Shown: positions 35,803 to 44,311, counted from the first letter of the stretch. The stretch: 64,000 nucleotides of DNA from Haloterrigena salifodinae (GCF_003977755.1 NZ_RQWN01000002.1:248001-312000), one strand, 5' to 3'. The notes: a model not told the origin generated them from the letters alone. Numbers and translations are program-made.

Positions 35803-36695
35803 GGCCACCACCCCCGGTCGTAGGCGTACCGGTTCAACAGGACCGTTCCGGCGACCAGCGCGACGATCGCGTAGCCGGCCAGCAGCGCGACGAACTCGAG
35901 ACCGGTCGGCATCGCCGGGGGCGCGGCGCCGAGTTCCGTCCAGTTCTCGGCGGGGACGAGGTGGTAGACCAGCAGCCGCGTCGGCAGGGCGTTCGGGAGG
36001 TAGTTCAGCAGTTCGCCCTCGATGGGCGACTGGGCGGGCAGCGCGCCGTTGAAGCCGGTGAGGACGAACGCGGCGACCGCGACCAGCGAGCTGACCCACT
36101 CGGCGACGGACTCGTTGTCCGCGGCCAGCACGATCGGGATCGCGACGACCATCCAGAAGACCCAGGTCAGCAGTCCAGCGACGACGATAATCGGAATCGA
36201 CTCGGGCCCGCGGAGGCCGTACTCGGCGCCGGTCGCCACCCCCGCGAGGATCGTCGCCGCGAACGCCGCCGTCGCGAGGACGAGGCCGGCGGCCATCCGC
36301 CCAGCCAGATCGGCCGCGGGCGAGAGCGGCATCGACCGGTAGGCCGCGTACCGCCGGTCCTCGAGGTCGCCCGCGAGCTGGTCGCCGAAGAGGTAGAGGC
36401 AGACGAAGAGCGCGCCCATCACGCCGATTCCGATCGAGATGATCGCGTCGGCCGTCGCCGGCCCGTCCGTTCCCTGCGCGACGAAGAAGAGGTACATGAC
36501 CGACGGAAACACGATCACCCACCCCAGCAGCAGCCAGCTGTTGCGCACCTCTTGAAGGCTCCGTCTGGTGAACGCACTCGCCTGTGCGAGCCAGCGTCGC
36601 GGGTCTCGATCCCGTTCTCGTGTGGGTTCTCGGTCCCGTTGATTCCGCTCGAGGTCGGCGTTGGATCGGCGGCCGGTTTGTGTCTCTGTTGACAT
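35799..36695 (-). CDS. ABC transporter permease (ABC-2 type)
   Basis: A 298-residue permease. The N-terminal 45 residues are hydrophilic and arginine rich. Six membrane helices follow, with the ABC-2 pattern SWLLLGWVIVFPSVMYLFFVA, then DLEDRRYAAYRSMPLSPAADL and a final helix ending LLNRYAYDRGWWP. It is the first gene of the operon. A TATA-like ATTATG lies about 30 bases upstream of the ATG at 36695, which supports this start. Confidence 0.9.
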   Translation of the reverse strand: MSTETQTGRRSNADLERNQRDREPTRERDRDPRRWLAQASAFTRRSLQEVRNSWLLLGWVIVFPSVMYLFFVAQGTDGPATADAIISIGIGVMGALFVCLYLFGDQLAGDLEDRRYAAYRSMPLSPAADLAGRMAAGLVLATAAFAATILAGVATGAEYGLRGPESIPIIVVAGLLTWVFWMVVAIPIVLAADNESVAEWVSSLVAVAAFVLTGFNGALPAQSPIEGELLNYLPNALPTRLLVYHLVPAENWTELGAAPPAMPTGLEFVALLAGYAIVALVAGTVLLNRYAYDRGWWP

Positions 36696-36742
36696 TGTCT
36701 CTACGTCAGCTGACACGTCTGTAACACATAATAGTTCCTGCC

Positions 36743-36766
36743 GCAAAGTAACTTTGCAGCGCAAAG
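36743..36766. promoter_or_regulatory. Operator array of three GCAAAG half-sites
   Basis: GCAAAG (36743-36748), CTTTGC (36752-36757) and GCAAAG (36761-36766) alternate in orientation with exactly three bases between them. This gives overlapping palindromes of 15 bp. The array lies just upstream of the TATA-like stretch of the exporter operon and about 70 bp before the divergent MDR oxidoreductase gene. It is probably the binding site of the winged-helix regulator encoded in the operon. Confidence 0.6.
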
Positions 36767-36836
36767 CGACCGATCGTCGACCAGCAGAGTGCTGGTAGCC
36801 AAACTGTTATGGCCGGAGTTTCCGTCATACGCGAGT

Positions 36837-37862
36837 ATGCAGGCAGTCAAGATCACCGAACACGGCGACACGGACGTCATCGAGTACGGGGAGTACTCCG
36901 ATCCGGACGTCGACCGCGACGAGGTACTGGTCGACATCAAGGCGGCTGCGCTCAACCACCTGGATATCTGGACGCGGCGGGGGATGCCGGGGATCGACCT
37001 CGAGATGCCCCACGTTCCGGGCAGCGACGCCGCCGGCGTCGTCGAGGAGGTCGGCCCGGACGTCACCCGCTTCGAGGAAGGCGACCGCGTCGCGGTCTCC
37101 GCCGGCGTCGGCGACCTGCGGATGGACGATCCGACGCTCGATCCCCGATTCCACATCATCGGCGAGCACGTCCAGGGCGTCCACTCCGAGTACGCCGCCG
37201 TTCCCGAGGACAACCTGATTCCGGTCCCCGAGGACGTCGACTGGGCGGTCGCCGGCTCGAGCTGTCTGGTGTTCCAGACCGCCTGGCGGATGCTGATCGA
37301 CCGTGCGGAGCTCCAGGCCGGCGAGAAGGTGCTCGTGCTGGGCGCCAGCGGTGGGGTCGGCCACGCCGCGCTCCAGATCGCCGACTACGCGGGCGCGGAG
37401 GTCTACGCGACCGGCAGCACCGAGGAGAAACTCGACTACGCCCGCGAGCACGGTGCCGACCACGTCTGTAACTACGAGGACGAGGACTTCGCTGACTGGG
37501 TGCTCTCGGAGACCGACGGCCGCGGCGTCGACGTCGTCGTCGAACACGTCGGCGCGCCCACCTGGCAGAACTCGCTGAAGAGCCTCACCAAGGGCGGTCG
37601 GCTGGTCACCTGCGGCGGCACCGGCGGTGGGAATCCCGAGACCGACATTCCGCGGATCTTCTGGGAGCAACTCCAGATCATCGGCTCGACGATGGCGACG
37701 CCCGATCAGGTCGACGAAGTGATGGACCTCGTCTGGGACGGTACCTTCGAGCCCGCGATCCGCGAGGAGTTGCCGATGAGTGAGACGCCCCGCGCCCACG
37801 AGATCATCGAGAACCGCGAAGGGTTCGGCAAGGTCGTCGTCCGTCCCGACAGCGAACTCTAG
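36837..37862 (+). CDS. MDR-superfamily NAD(P)-dependent alcohol dehydrogenase/quinone reductase-like
   Basis: A 341-residue medium-chain reductase. The catalytic-domain start MQAVKITEHGDTDVIEYGEY, NHLDIWTRRGMPGIDLEMPH and GSDAAGVVEEVGPDVTRFEEGDRVAV are typical. The nucleotide-binding domain has VLVLGASGGVGHAALQIA. The lobe that normally carries the four structural-zinc cysteines reads GDLRMDDPTLDPRFHIIGEH and has none, so this is a zinc-poor, quinone-reductase-like member. The ATG at 36837 gives the standard start. It diverges from the ABC exporter operon. Confidence 0.88.
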   Translation: MQAVKITEHGDTDVIEYGEYSDPDVDRDEVLVDIKAAALNHLDIWTRRGMPGIDLEMPHVPGSDAAGVVEEVGPDVTRFEEGDRVAVSAGVGDLRMDDPTLDPRFHIIGEHVQGVHSEYAAVPEDNLIPVPEDVDWAVAGSSCLVFQTAWRMLIDRAELQAGEKVLVLGASGGVGHAALQIADYAGAEVYATGSTEEKLDYAREHGADHVCNYEDEDFADWVLSETDGRGVDVVVEHVGAPTWQNSLKSLTKGGRLVTCGGTGGGNPETDIPRIFWEQLQIIGSTMATPDQVDEVMDLVWDGTFEPAIREELPMSETPRAHEIIENREGFGKVVVRPDSEL

Positions 37863-37913
37863 GGACCGACGACGGCGATTCGGAATTGGCTCGACGCTGC
37901 CGAGGTAGCGCCG

Positions 37914-38159
37914 TTACCGTTCGGTGTCGTCCGACTCGAGTCTGTAGTCTTCCGGATCGTACGTATCAGTCACCGAGAGGACCAACAGCGCCCCGAACGT
38001 TAGCAGCGAACTGTAGAAGACGTCGACCGTGATCGGTCCGACGGCGAACTGGTGCGTTCCCGGACTGGAGCACACGACCGTTACGATCAGCCCGCCACAG
38101 GCGAGAACAGGATAGTGGTAGTGATGGATCTTCGTCAGTGTCCGCAGCCACGTTTCCAT
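37914..38159 (-). CDS. Small membrane protein
   Basis: Eighty-one residues with two hydrophobic segments (about 16-33 and 42-63), a His/Tyr-rich start (KIHHYHYPVLACGG) and a charged tail (TYDPEDYRLESDDTER). Codon use is less biased than in core genes. It may be a real but fast-evolving gene. No function can be proposed. Confidence 0.55.
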   Translation of the reverse strand: METWLRTLTKIHHYHYPVLACGGLIVTVVCSSPGTHQFAVGPITVDVFYSSLLTFGALLVLSVTDTYDPEDYRLESDDTER

Positions 38160-38356
38160 GCTGTGATCGGTCGCCGTTGCGATACAAGTAACTTGACTGT
38201 TTCCGAGACGTGGACAGTGGCGACTCGAGTCGCGCTGTGTCTCCGCTCAAATCGGCTTCAGCGGGCAACTCGAGTCATACGCCGAACCGGTTCGGCCGCG
38301 GCGCAGCATCTCTTCGGAACCACAGATGCTTTTACTATCGCCTCGAACGCCCAAAT

Positions 38357-38653
38357 ATGTGCCCGAGCGACGATGGCGGATACGTCCACGACCCGTCCAC
38401 GTTCGACGAGGGGGGGAAGCGGACCAAAACCGCCGGCGGTTCCGACCCACCACATCCCGATTCGACCGACCGGGAGTTCGACTGGCGCGGCTGGACCGTC
38501 GTCGGGATGATCGTCCTCACCTTTATCGTCGCGCCGGCGGCGATCACCTTCTGGCCGCCCGACGTCGGCTACCGCTTCGCCCTGCTGTCGCTGCCACTGT
38601 TCCCCGCGGTGTTGCTCGCGCTCACCGCCGTCTGGGGCACGACGCGGCCCTGA
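38357..38653 (+). CDS. Small two-helix membrane protein; a truncated copy lies downstream
   Basis: Ninety-eight residues. The first 40 are disordered and hydrophilic (MCPSDDGGYVHDPSTFDEGG). Two helices follow (GWTVVGMIVLTFIVAPAAITF and FALLSLPLFPAVLLALTAVW), ending GTTRP. The last 23 residues are clearly related to a fragment at 40372-40461, on the far side of the M24-fold gene. No function is known. Confidence 0.7.
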   Translation: MCPSDDGGYVHDPSTFDEGGKRTKTAGGSDPPHPDSTDREFDWRGWTVVGMIVLTFIVAPAAITFWPPDVGYRFALLSLPLFPAVLLALTAVWGTTRP

Positions 38654-38788
38654 CGGACGCCGCCGAGCGGAGCATGTCGGCCGACACCGGCACGACGGTA
38701 GCTACGCGCGAGCCTCGCGGCCGTCTTCGATGCGTTTCGGTAGGAGCTGTCCTGGCCCTTCAGCGGCGGGACGTGACGGATCTGGCAA

Positions 38789-40048
38789 CTACGAGTTCTT
38801 GTACAGGACGGCGGGCCGCGTGACGGTCGCGTCGTCCACGTACGACGCCGCCTCGAGGGTCGGCCACTCCCCGGTCGTCGTGAGCGGTTCGATCGCGTCG
38901 TCGGTCACCAGGACCGTCCCTTCGCTCTTCGCCCCTTTCACGGTCGGATTCCACGCGTACGCCATCGGTGCCGTGACGCTCGTCTGCAGCCCCGGCGTCG
39001 CGACCCACTCTCGGCTCGCGTACCCGGCCGCGCCACCCTGGTGGTGTTCCTGCCACTCGGTCGGAAGGCCCGCTTCTCCGTACCCGGCCTGAATCGCCCG
39101 GAAGACGTCGTCGGCCGTTCCGTCCGACCGCGCGGCCGCCCGTGTCGAGGCCAGCGCGGTCGCGTCGATGCGCGTCGCGATTCGATGTCGTTCTTCAAGC
39201 CACTCCGGCGGGTCGAAGGCGACCGTGCGCGTACAACTGGCGTACTCCCCGAGCCGTCGGCCGACGACGGAGACGACGACGAACTCGCCGAGTTCGACGT
39301 CCCGCGGGACGGGATGGCGATACTTCCGCGCCCGCGCTCCGCCCGCCACGAGTACGACCGGATGATCGATCCCGTATCGATCGAGCGCACAGCCCAGTGC
39401 GTTCGCGAGCTGTTGCTCGGTGTCGCCCGACTCGGCGTTTCGACAGACGCCCTCGACCGCGGCGGCCGTTTCGGCGCCCAGTGTTCGGTACCGTTCGATA
39501 TCGCCGGCCGTGAGCGGCTGTCGGAGCGGGCTCGCATCTAGCGACTCGAGACCGGGTACGTCGAAGTCCGCGGCTGCGGGCGTCGGCGACCGTTCTGCGA
39601 CGGCGTCGCCGAGCGACGTCGCGTACCACGGGAACGTCTCGATCGTCACGTCGGGAAGTGCCGGCGTCAGGTGGCAGTCGTCCGAACCGCCGCCGTCGAA
39701 CCGCTCTTCCCGGACGAGCGCGCGTTCGTCGTTGTCGACGACGATCGTGAGGTCCGCCCCGTCGTAGCCGACGGCGGCGACGCCGGTTGCCGAACTCCGG
39801 TCGATGACGTTGCTTCGGCCGGTGAGCCACGCGTACGAGTCCGAATCCGCGAACCAGACGGCCTCGAGCCCGTTCTCGTCGAGATACGCGTCCAGCCGGT
39901 CGAACTTTTCCTGACGAGACTGGGTGACGTCCGAGGCGTCGTCGCTCCGTGCGCCCACTGCGCTACTCAGCGCGGGAATCGATACGGCACCGCTGGCCAT
40001 CTTGAGATATGTTCGCCTATCGATGTCGAGGATATCTTGCAGTGTCAT
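38789..40048 (-). CDS. Exported M24-fold (Xaa-Pro peptidase/creatinase-like) protein with altered metal site
   Basis: A 419-residue protein. DIDRRTYLKMASGAVSIPALSSAV is a Tat-like signal region. The creatinase N-domain (KFDRLDAYLDENGLEAVWFA, SYAWLTGRSNVID) is followed by the pita-bread domain. In active M24 metallopeptidases two aspartates lie in the strand pair that here reads VVVSVVGRRLGEYASCTRT; both aligned positions are changed (Ser260 and Cys272). The histidine region EHHQGGAAGY and the glutamate in KSEGTVLVTDD remain. A non-metal activity, as in creatinase, or loss of catalysis is likely. Confidence 0.82.
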   Translation of the reverse strand: MTLQDILDIDRRTYLKMASGAVSIPALSSAVGARSDDASDVTQSRQEKFDRLDAYLDENGLEAVWFADSDSYAWLTGRSNVIDRSSATGVAAVGYDGADLTIVVDNDERALVREERFDGGGSDDCHLTPALPDVTIETFPWYATSLGDAVAERSPTPAAADFDVPGLESLDASPLRQPLTAGDIERYRTLGAETAAAVEGVCRNAESGDTEQQLANALGCALDRYGIDHPVVLVAGGARARKYRHPVPRDVELGEFVVVSVVGRRLGEYASCTRTVAFDPPEWLEERHRIATRIDATALASTRAAARSDGTADDVFRAIQAGYGEAGLPTEWQEHHQGGAAGYASREWVATPGLQTSVTAPMAYAWNPTVKGAKSEGTVLVTDDAIEPLTTTGEWPTLEAASYVDDATVTRPAVLYKNS

Positions 40049-40134
40049 CTCATAGCACACTCCGTCCCGCCCTATTTTATCATAATACAAATTAATACTG
40101 GAGAAACATTTACCAGCGACCGGTTGATTTTCAC

Positions 40135-40281
40135 ATGAGTATACAAGACTTGAGGAACGGCCACAGAAGCGAAGTGGCGTACCGAGTGACTGTACCGTCC
40201 GTTGATGGCATAGTCATCGCCCGCCCAGACACCGTAGATGCCGTCCGCCGAGTTCTCGACGCCACGACCCAGCAGGAATAG
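40135..40281 (+). CDS. Possible 48-residue protein
   Basis: A short frame not overlapped by any larger gene: MSIQDLRNGHRSEVAYRVTV, then VDAVRRVLDATTQQE. It is amphipathic and soluble. It is preceded by an AT-rich patch (40075-40125) that could hold a promoter. Its second half has the G/C-rich third positions of real genes here, while the first half is weaker. It could be a small gene or a remnant. Confidence 0.4.
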   Translation: MSIQDLRNGHRSEVAYRVTVPSVDGIVIARPDTVDAVRRVLDATTQQE

Positions 40282-40371
40282 GGCTGGGTATGCACCGTAT
40301 TGGCCGACTCCAAGAGAGCTGCCGGCTGCGCTGCGTCGACGGGGCTGCGGTCGGGAGATCACCCAACCGCA

Positions 40372-40461
40372 CTGCTGTCGCTGCCGCTGTTCCCCACGAT
40401 ACTGCTCGCCCTTTCGGCCGAGGAGCGGGTCTCGACCGTGTGGGGACCCACTCGTCCCTGA
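40372..40461 (+). pseudogene. Truncated duplicate of the 38357-38653 membrane protein gene
   Basis: Read in frame this gives LLSLPLFPTILLALSAEERV and then STVWGPTRP before TGA. It matches the end of the 38357 gene (LLSLPLFPAVLLALTAVWGTTRP) with a six-residue insertion. The N-terminal half is missing; upstream in the same frame there is no related sequence. The copies are in direct orientation and flank the M24-fold gene. Confidence 0.65.
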
Positions 40462-40587
40462 TCGGACGGCGATCCGTGCTCGCGGGACCCGACGCGGACT
40501 CCCGTCTCCGTTCTCTCGGATTCCGCAAAATACGTTCGCGGTCGTCTGACCGCGTTTCGTCGCCTCGCGCCGATCGCTCGGGACGGA

Positions 40588-40911
40588 CTACGCCGTCCCG
40601 TGGGACTCGAGGTGGGCCTCGAGTCGGTCGGCGACGTCCGATCCGTGGACGCGGTCCTGGTCCGGAATCCCTTCGCGCTCGAGATAGTCACCCATCGCCT
40701 CGGCGAGTCGTCGGGTCTGGAATCCGGTGAGTACCTCCGTGTTGTCTCCGGACTCGACGGCCTCGAGCAGTTCGACCGCCCACGCCGGCGGGGTCTCGTC
40801 GGAATCGATAGCGTCGTCGATATAGTCCGCGAGGATGGCGTGAACGACCCATTGCTCGTCTCTGGAGAGCGTGACTTCGTGCGTCTCGGTTTCCGGTGGT
40901 TGGGAACTCAT
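40588..40911 (-). CDS. Small haloarchaeal protein, DUF7853-like
   Basis: A 107-residue acidic helical protein: LSRDEQWVVHAILADYIDDAID, PPAWAVELLEAVESGDNTEV, TGFQTRRLAEAMGDYLEREG. It has no membrane or signal segment. It resembles short haloarchaeal proteins classed as DUF7853, a name given from memory. The upstream region to 41127 is shared with the divergent alkaline-phosphatase-fold gene. Confidence 0.7.
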   Translation of the reverse strand: MSSQPPETETHEVTLSRDEQWVVHAILADYIDDAIDSDETPPAWAVELLEAVESGDNTEVLTGFQTRRLAEAMGDYLEREGIPDQDRVHGSDVADRLEAHLESHGTA

Positions 40912-41127
40912 TACGTCACACGGACCGTTTTCATCGGTCCACGACCGACGCTACGAACTACCGTATAATAAGCCTTGTTACCGCATCGCATATCTCCGCC
41001 TCGTGTCGCGATTCGATCCGCTGGCGTCCGCGGCGACGGCCGACCGCTCGAGTCAGCGACCGGTCGGTTCGCCGATCAAAAGCTACTAACAGAATCGTCT
41101 CCAGCCAGTATACAGGAGCCGACGCCG

Positions 41128-42219
41128 ATGGATTTCGCGACGCTATCCGAGACGATTGCGACCGGTCGCTTCGGCCACGCGCTCTCGCGGCTCGTGCCCG
41201 CGACGGCCGTCTGGGACCGCGAGTGGGACGTCTGCTGTATTCTCGACGGCTGCCGACTCGATCTCATGCGCGAGGCGGCCGCGGCCGGCCACGAGGCTCT
41301 GCCCGGACCTGACGGGGTCGACTCGCTGTGGTCGGTCGGCTCGCAGTCGGCCGAGTGGATGGACCGAACCTTCGCGCCCGCCTATCGCGAGGAGATGGCT
41401 CGCACCGCGTACGTGACCGGCAACCCCTTTTCTTCCCAGTCCTGCGAGCACATCCTCGTTACCTCCGACGAGGTATTGCCGCTGTCCGAGGCCGACTTCG
41501 GCGTCTTCCACGAGGCCTGGCGGGACGATTGGGTCGACGACGGTATCTCGACGATCCCGCCCGAGTCGCTGACTGACGCCGCGATTGCGATCTGGCGCCG
41601 CCGCGAGGAACTCGGCGTCGACCGCGTCCTCGTCCACTACATGCAGCCCCACGCCCCGTTCCGATCCCGACCGGAGTGGTTCTTCGGCTCGGCCGACATC
41701 GAACACTGGGGGCAGTTCGCCGACGGCGAGGACGGTGACGACCCGGCAGACGAGGACCTCGACCTTGAGGACCTCACGGCCGAGGAGCAGGAGGCCCTCG
41801 AGGCCTTCGCCGAGGCCGACGACGACGAGGGCTCGATGAACGACCCCTGGCTGCGGGTCCGCGACGGCGATCTGGCCTTCGAGGCGGTCTGGCGGGCCTA
41901 CCGGGACAACCTCGAGTGGGTGTTGGACGACGTCGCACGCCTGCTCGAGAACTGTGACGGCCGGGTTGCGATGACCAGCGATCACGGCAACGCGCTCGGC
42001 GAACTCGGCGTCTGGTCGCACCCGCCCGGAACGCCCGTGCCCGCGCTGCGGCGCGTCCCGTGGGTCGTCCGCGAGGGGCGGGATCTGGGTACCGGCGATC
42101 CGGCGCTACCCGATGCGGTCCGCGAGGGCGACGAAGCCGGGGCCCAACAGGACGGCCGCGGTAGCGATGGGGACGACGATGACGTCGAATCGCGCCTCGA
42201 AGCGCTGGGGTATCGGTGA
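41128..42219 (+). CDS. Alkaline-phosphatase-fold (sulfatase-like) hydrolase
   Basis: A 363-residue cytosolic-looking enzyme. Metal-site landmarks are CCILDGCRLDLM (Asp40 at a usual metal position), VHYMQPHAPF and VAMTSDHGNALGE near residue 290. The middle carries a very acidic insertion (about 195-240). Such haloarchaeal proteins usually lie in surface-glycan or lipid gene groups and are thought to be phosphoester or sulfoester hydrolases or transferases. Its stop overlaps the GTG of the next methyltransferase gene by four bases. Confidence 0.8.
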   Translation: MDFATLSETIATGRFGHALSRLVPATAVWDREWDVCCILDGCRLDLMREAAAAGHEALPGPDGVDSLWSVGSQSAEWMDRTFAPAYREEMARTAYVTGNPFSSQSCEHILVTSDEVLPLSEADFGVFHEAWRDDWVDDGISTIPPESLTDAAIAIWRRREELGVDRVLVHYMQPHAPFRSRPEWFFGSADIEHWGQFADGEDGDDPADEDLDLEDLTAEEQEALEAFAEADDDEGSMNDPWLRVRDGDLAFEAVWRAYRDNLEWVLDDVARLLENCDGRVAMTSDHGNALGELGVWSHPPGTPVPALRRVPWVVREGRDLGTGDPALPDAVREGDEAGAQQDGRGSDGDDDDVESRLEALGYR

Positions 42220-42977
42220 CGGCGGACGATCCGCTGCCCGGTCGCCTGCGAGACGCCGTCTACGCGCTCCGGAAAGCCCGTCTGGGACTCGAGCGCCGAC
42301 GGCTGGACTACGGACAGGAGATCGACGAGCGAGCCGAGCGGCTGGCGTCGGTGCTCCCCGCATCGGTCGACGAACTCCGAGCGTACGAACGCGAGTACGA
42401 TAACCTCGAGTGGTTCCACGACACCTACGCCGATCGCGTGGCGGAGATTCACGATGCCGGCGTCGCCACCGACACCACCCACTGGCGCGACGGCGCGACG
42501 CTGTACGTCGTCTGTCGCGCCCTCGAGGTCGAGACCGCCATCGAAACCGGGGTTCTGTTCGGCTCGTTCGACGCGCATATTCTGGCGGCGATGGAGCGAA
42601 ACGGCGGCGGAACGCTGCACTCGGTGGATCTGCCCAGCGGCCCGCCGGGGCCGTTCGACTACGGCCACCTAATTCCGGACCGGTGTCGCGAGCGCTGGGA
42701 GTTACGCGAGGGCGACGCGCGCGCGGTGCTTCCCGATTTGCTCGAGACCGTCGGGCCCGTCGACCTGTTCCTGCATGACTCGGATCACCGACTGCCGCAC
42801 ATGCGCTTCGAATACGAGACGGCGCTGTCGCGGCTCGAGCCCGGCGGGTTCCTCGCGAGTCACGACGTGCGGCTCTCGCGACTGTTCGATCGGTTCACCG
42901 ATGCGAACGGGCTCCGATCGTGCGTGGTCTGTGATACGGGGATTGCTCGAGTGCCGTCTTCCGGGAGAACGGACTGA
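42216..42977 (+). CDS. Class I SAM-dependent methyltransferase
   Basis: A 253-residue protein. The first 85 residues form a helical N-terminus. The Rossmann domain shows AIETGVLFGSFDAHILAAM (SAM loop), GTLHSVDLPSGPPGPFDYG, WELREGDARAVLPDLLE and LFLHDSDHRLPHMRFEYETAL, then GGFLASHDV. This is the Methyltransf_24-like layout seen in sugar or cephalosporin-hydroxylase-like O-methyltransferases. It is translationally coupled to the preceding hydrolase gene, so both probably act on the same glycan or lipid. Confidence 0.83.
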   Translation: MTADDPLPGRLRDAVYALRKARLGLERRRLDYGQEIDERAERLASVLPASVDELRAYEREYDNLEWFHDTYADRVAEIHDAGVATDTTHWRDGATLYVVCRALEVETAIETGVLFGSFDAHILAAMERNGGGTLHSVDLPSGPPGPFDYGHLIPDRCRERWELREGDARAVLPDLLETVGPVDLFLHDSDHRLPHMRFEYETALSRLEPGGFLASHDVRLSRLFDRFTDANGLRSCVVCDTGIARVPSSGRTD

Positions 42978-43074
42978 GTGTCCTCGTCCGTCGCGACGGT
43001 ACTTGCGCCGCGCCCGTCCGGCTCTCGGACGATGCGCGCAGCGCCCTTTTCAGTGCGTTCTGCGTAGGAGATCC

Positions 43075-43209
43075 GTGGTTCGACTCTCGACTATCGTTAT
43101 CTTCGTCGGGCTCGTACGGTTCACGCCGTTACCGCCGCCGCTGGGAATCGTTCTCGGGGCGAGCCTGGTACTCGTCGGAGTCGCGCTCAGAGTGTTCACG
43201 GACAAATGA
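43075..43209 (+). CDS. Very small membrane protein
   Basis: Forty-four residues from a GTG: MVRLSTIVIFVGLVRFTPLP, PPLGIVLGASLVLVGVALRV, FTDK. Two short hydrophobic segments flank a Pro-rich turn. This layout recurs among tiny haloarchaeal membrane proteins. It lies between the methyltransferase gene and the convergent toroid-protein gene. No function is known. Confidence 0.6.
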   Translation: MVRLSTIVIFVGLVRFTPLPPPLGIVLGASLVLVGVALRVFTDK

Positions 43210-43255
43210 CCCGTCCCGAGCGATCGCTGTCACGCGGCGGGTGTCGCACTCGCTG

Positions 43256-44311
43256 TCACTCTGGCTGCGGATCAGTGAAGAGATCCGCCGCCGGCGACAC
43301 CCCCGAGAGCGCGTCCGCGGCCAGCACCGCGGCCGCGCCGGTCCAGGTCGGCCGCTCGCCCGGCCAGAACGCCTCGTCCTCGAACTGGTAGCCCGTCCAG
43401 AAGATCCCCTCGTCGTCGGTCCACTGAAAGAGCCACTCGTAGATCTCTCGAGCACGCGTCGTCCGGCCGACCGCGGCCAGCGAGAGCACGAGTTCGCAGG
43501 ACTCGGCGACGGTCACCCACGGCTCGTCCGAGACGCACCGACAGCCTAACTCTTCCTCGAGAAACCGATCCGCGCCGGCGTCGAGACGGTCCCGCGCGGA
43601 ATTGCCGGTCACGACGCCACAGAGGACCGGGTAGAACCAGTCCATCGCGTACCGGGACTTGCTCTCCCAGGTGCGGTCGAACCGGTCGGGCCGAGTTCGG
43701 ATCGCCTCGCCGAGTCGGGAACGGGCCTCGAGCCACCGATCCCGTACCTCGACGCGGCCGAGAACGTCCGCGATCGTCGCGCCGCAGGCGAGGCTCTTGT
43801 AGATCGAGGCACAGCCGGCGATCAGCGCGTCCTCGTAGACCTCGCCGTCGGGGTCGACGGTCCAGTAGATCTCGCCGGTCGGGGCCTGGTGGTCGCAGGC
43901 GAAGGCGAGGGCGTCGCGGACGGTCGGCCACAGGTTCTCGAGAAAGTCGCGGTCCTCGGTACAGAGATAGTGGTGCCAGGCGCCGACGGCGACGTAGGCG
44001 CTCCGGTGGGTCTCCTTGCGAGGTTCGTCGCCGTCGTGGGCGCCGTCGTCGTCCTCGCTGTCGCCGTAGGTCGCCCACAGCGCACCGTCGTCGTGTTGGG
44101 CGTCGGCCACCCAGCGGTAGGCGCGGCGGGCGGCCTCGTCGCGGCCAGCGATCGACAGCGCCATCGCGCTCTCGACGTGGTCCCAGGGGTCGGCTGGGCC
44201 GTCGGGGTACCAGAGGATCAGTCCGTCCGCGCGCTGGACGCGCTCGATGTGGTCGACCGCGGGCTCGAGACCCCAGTCGGCGAGCGACCGGGGCCCGGAG
44301 CCGTCGCTCAC
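43256..44311 (-). CDS. Alpha/alpha-toroid protein (prenyltransferase/glycosidase-like)
   Basis: A 351-residue protein built of repeated helix pairs. Aromatic and acidic motifs recur (DGLILWYPDGPADPWDHVESAM, DDGALWATYG, PTGEIYWTVDPDGEVYEDALI, DDEGIFWTGYQFEDEAFWPG), as in six-hairpin glycosidases and squalene-cyclase-like proteins. It lacks a signal peptide. Its GTG overlaps the methyltransferase stop by four bases. It is the third gene of a GT4-methyltransferase-toroid unit, so a role in processing a glycan or glycolipid is likely. Confidence 0.75.
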   Translation of the reverse strand: MSDGSGPRSLADWGLEPAVDHIERVQRADGLILWYPDGPADPWDHVESAMALSIAGRDEAARRAYRWVADAQHDDGALWATYGDSEDDDGAHDGDEPRKETHRSAYVAVGAWHHYLCTEDRDFLENLWPTVRDALAFACDHQAPTGEIYWTVDPDGEVYEDALIAGCASIYKSLACGATIADVLGRVEVRDRWLEARSRLGEAIRTRPDRFDRTWESKSRYAMDWFYPVLCGVVTGNSARDRLDAGADRFLEEELGCRCVSDEPWVTVAESCELVLSLAAVGRTTRAREIYEWLFQWTDDEGIFWTGYQFEDEAFWPGERPTWTGAAAVLAADALSGVSPAADLFTDPQPE

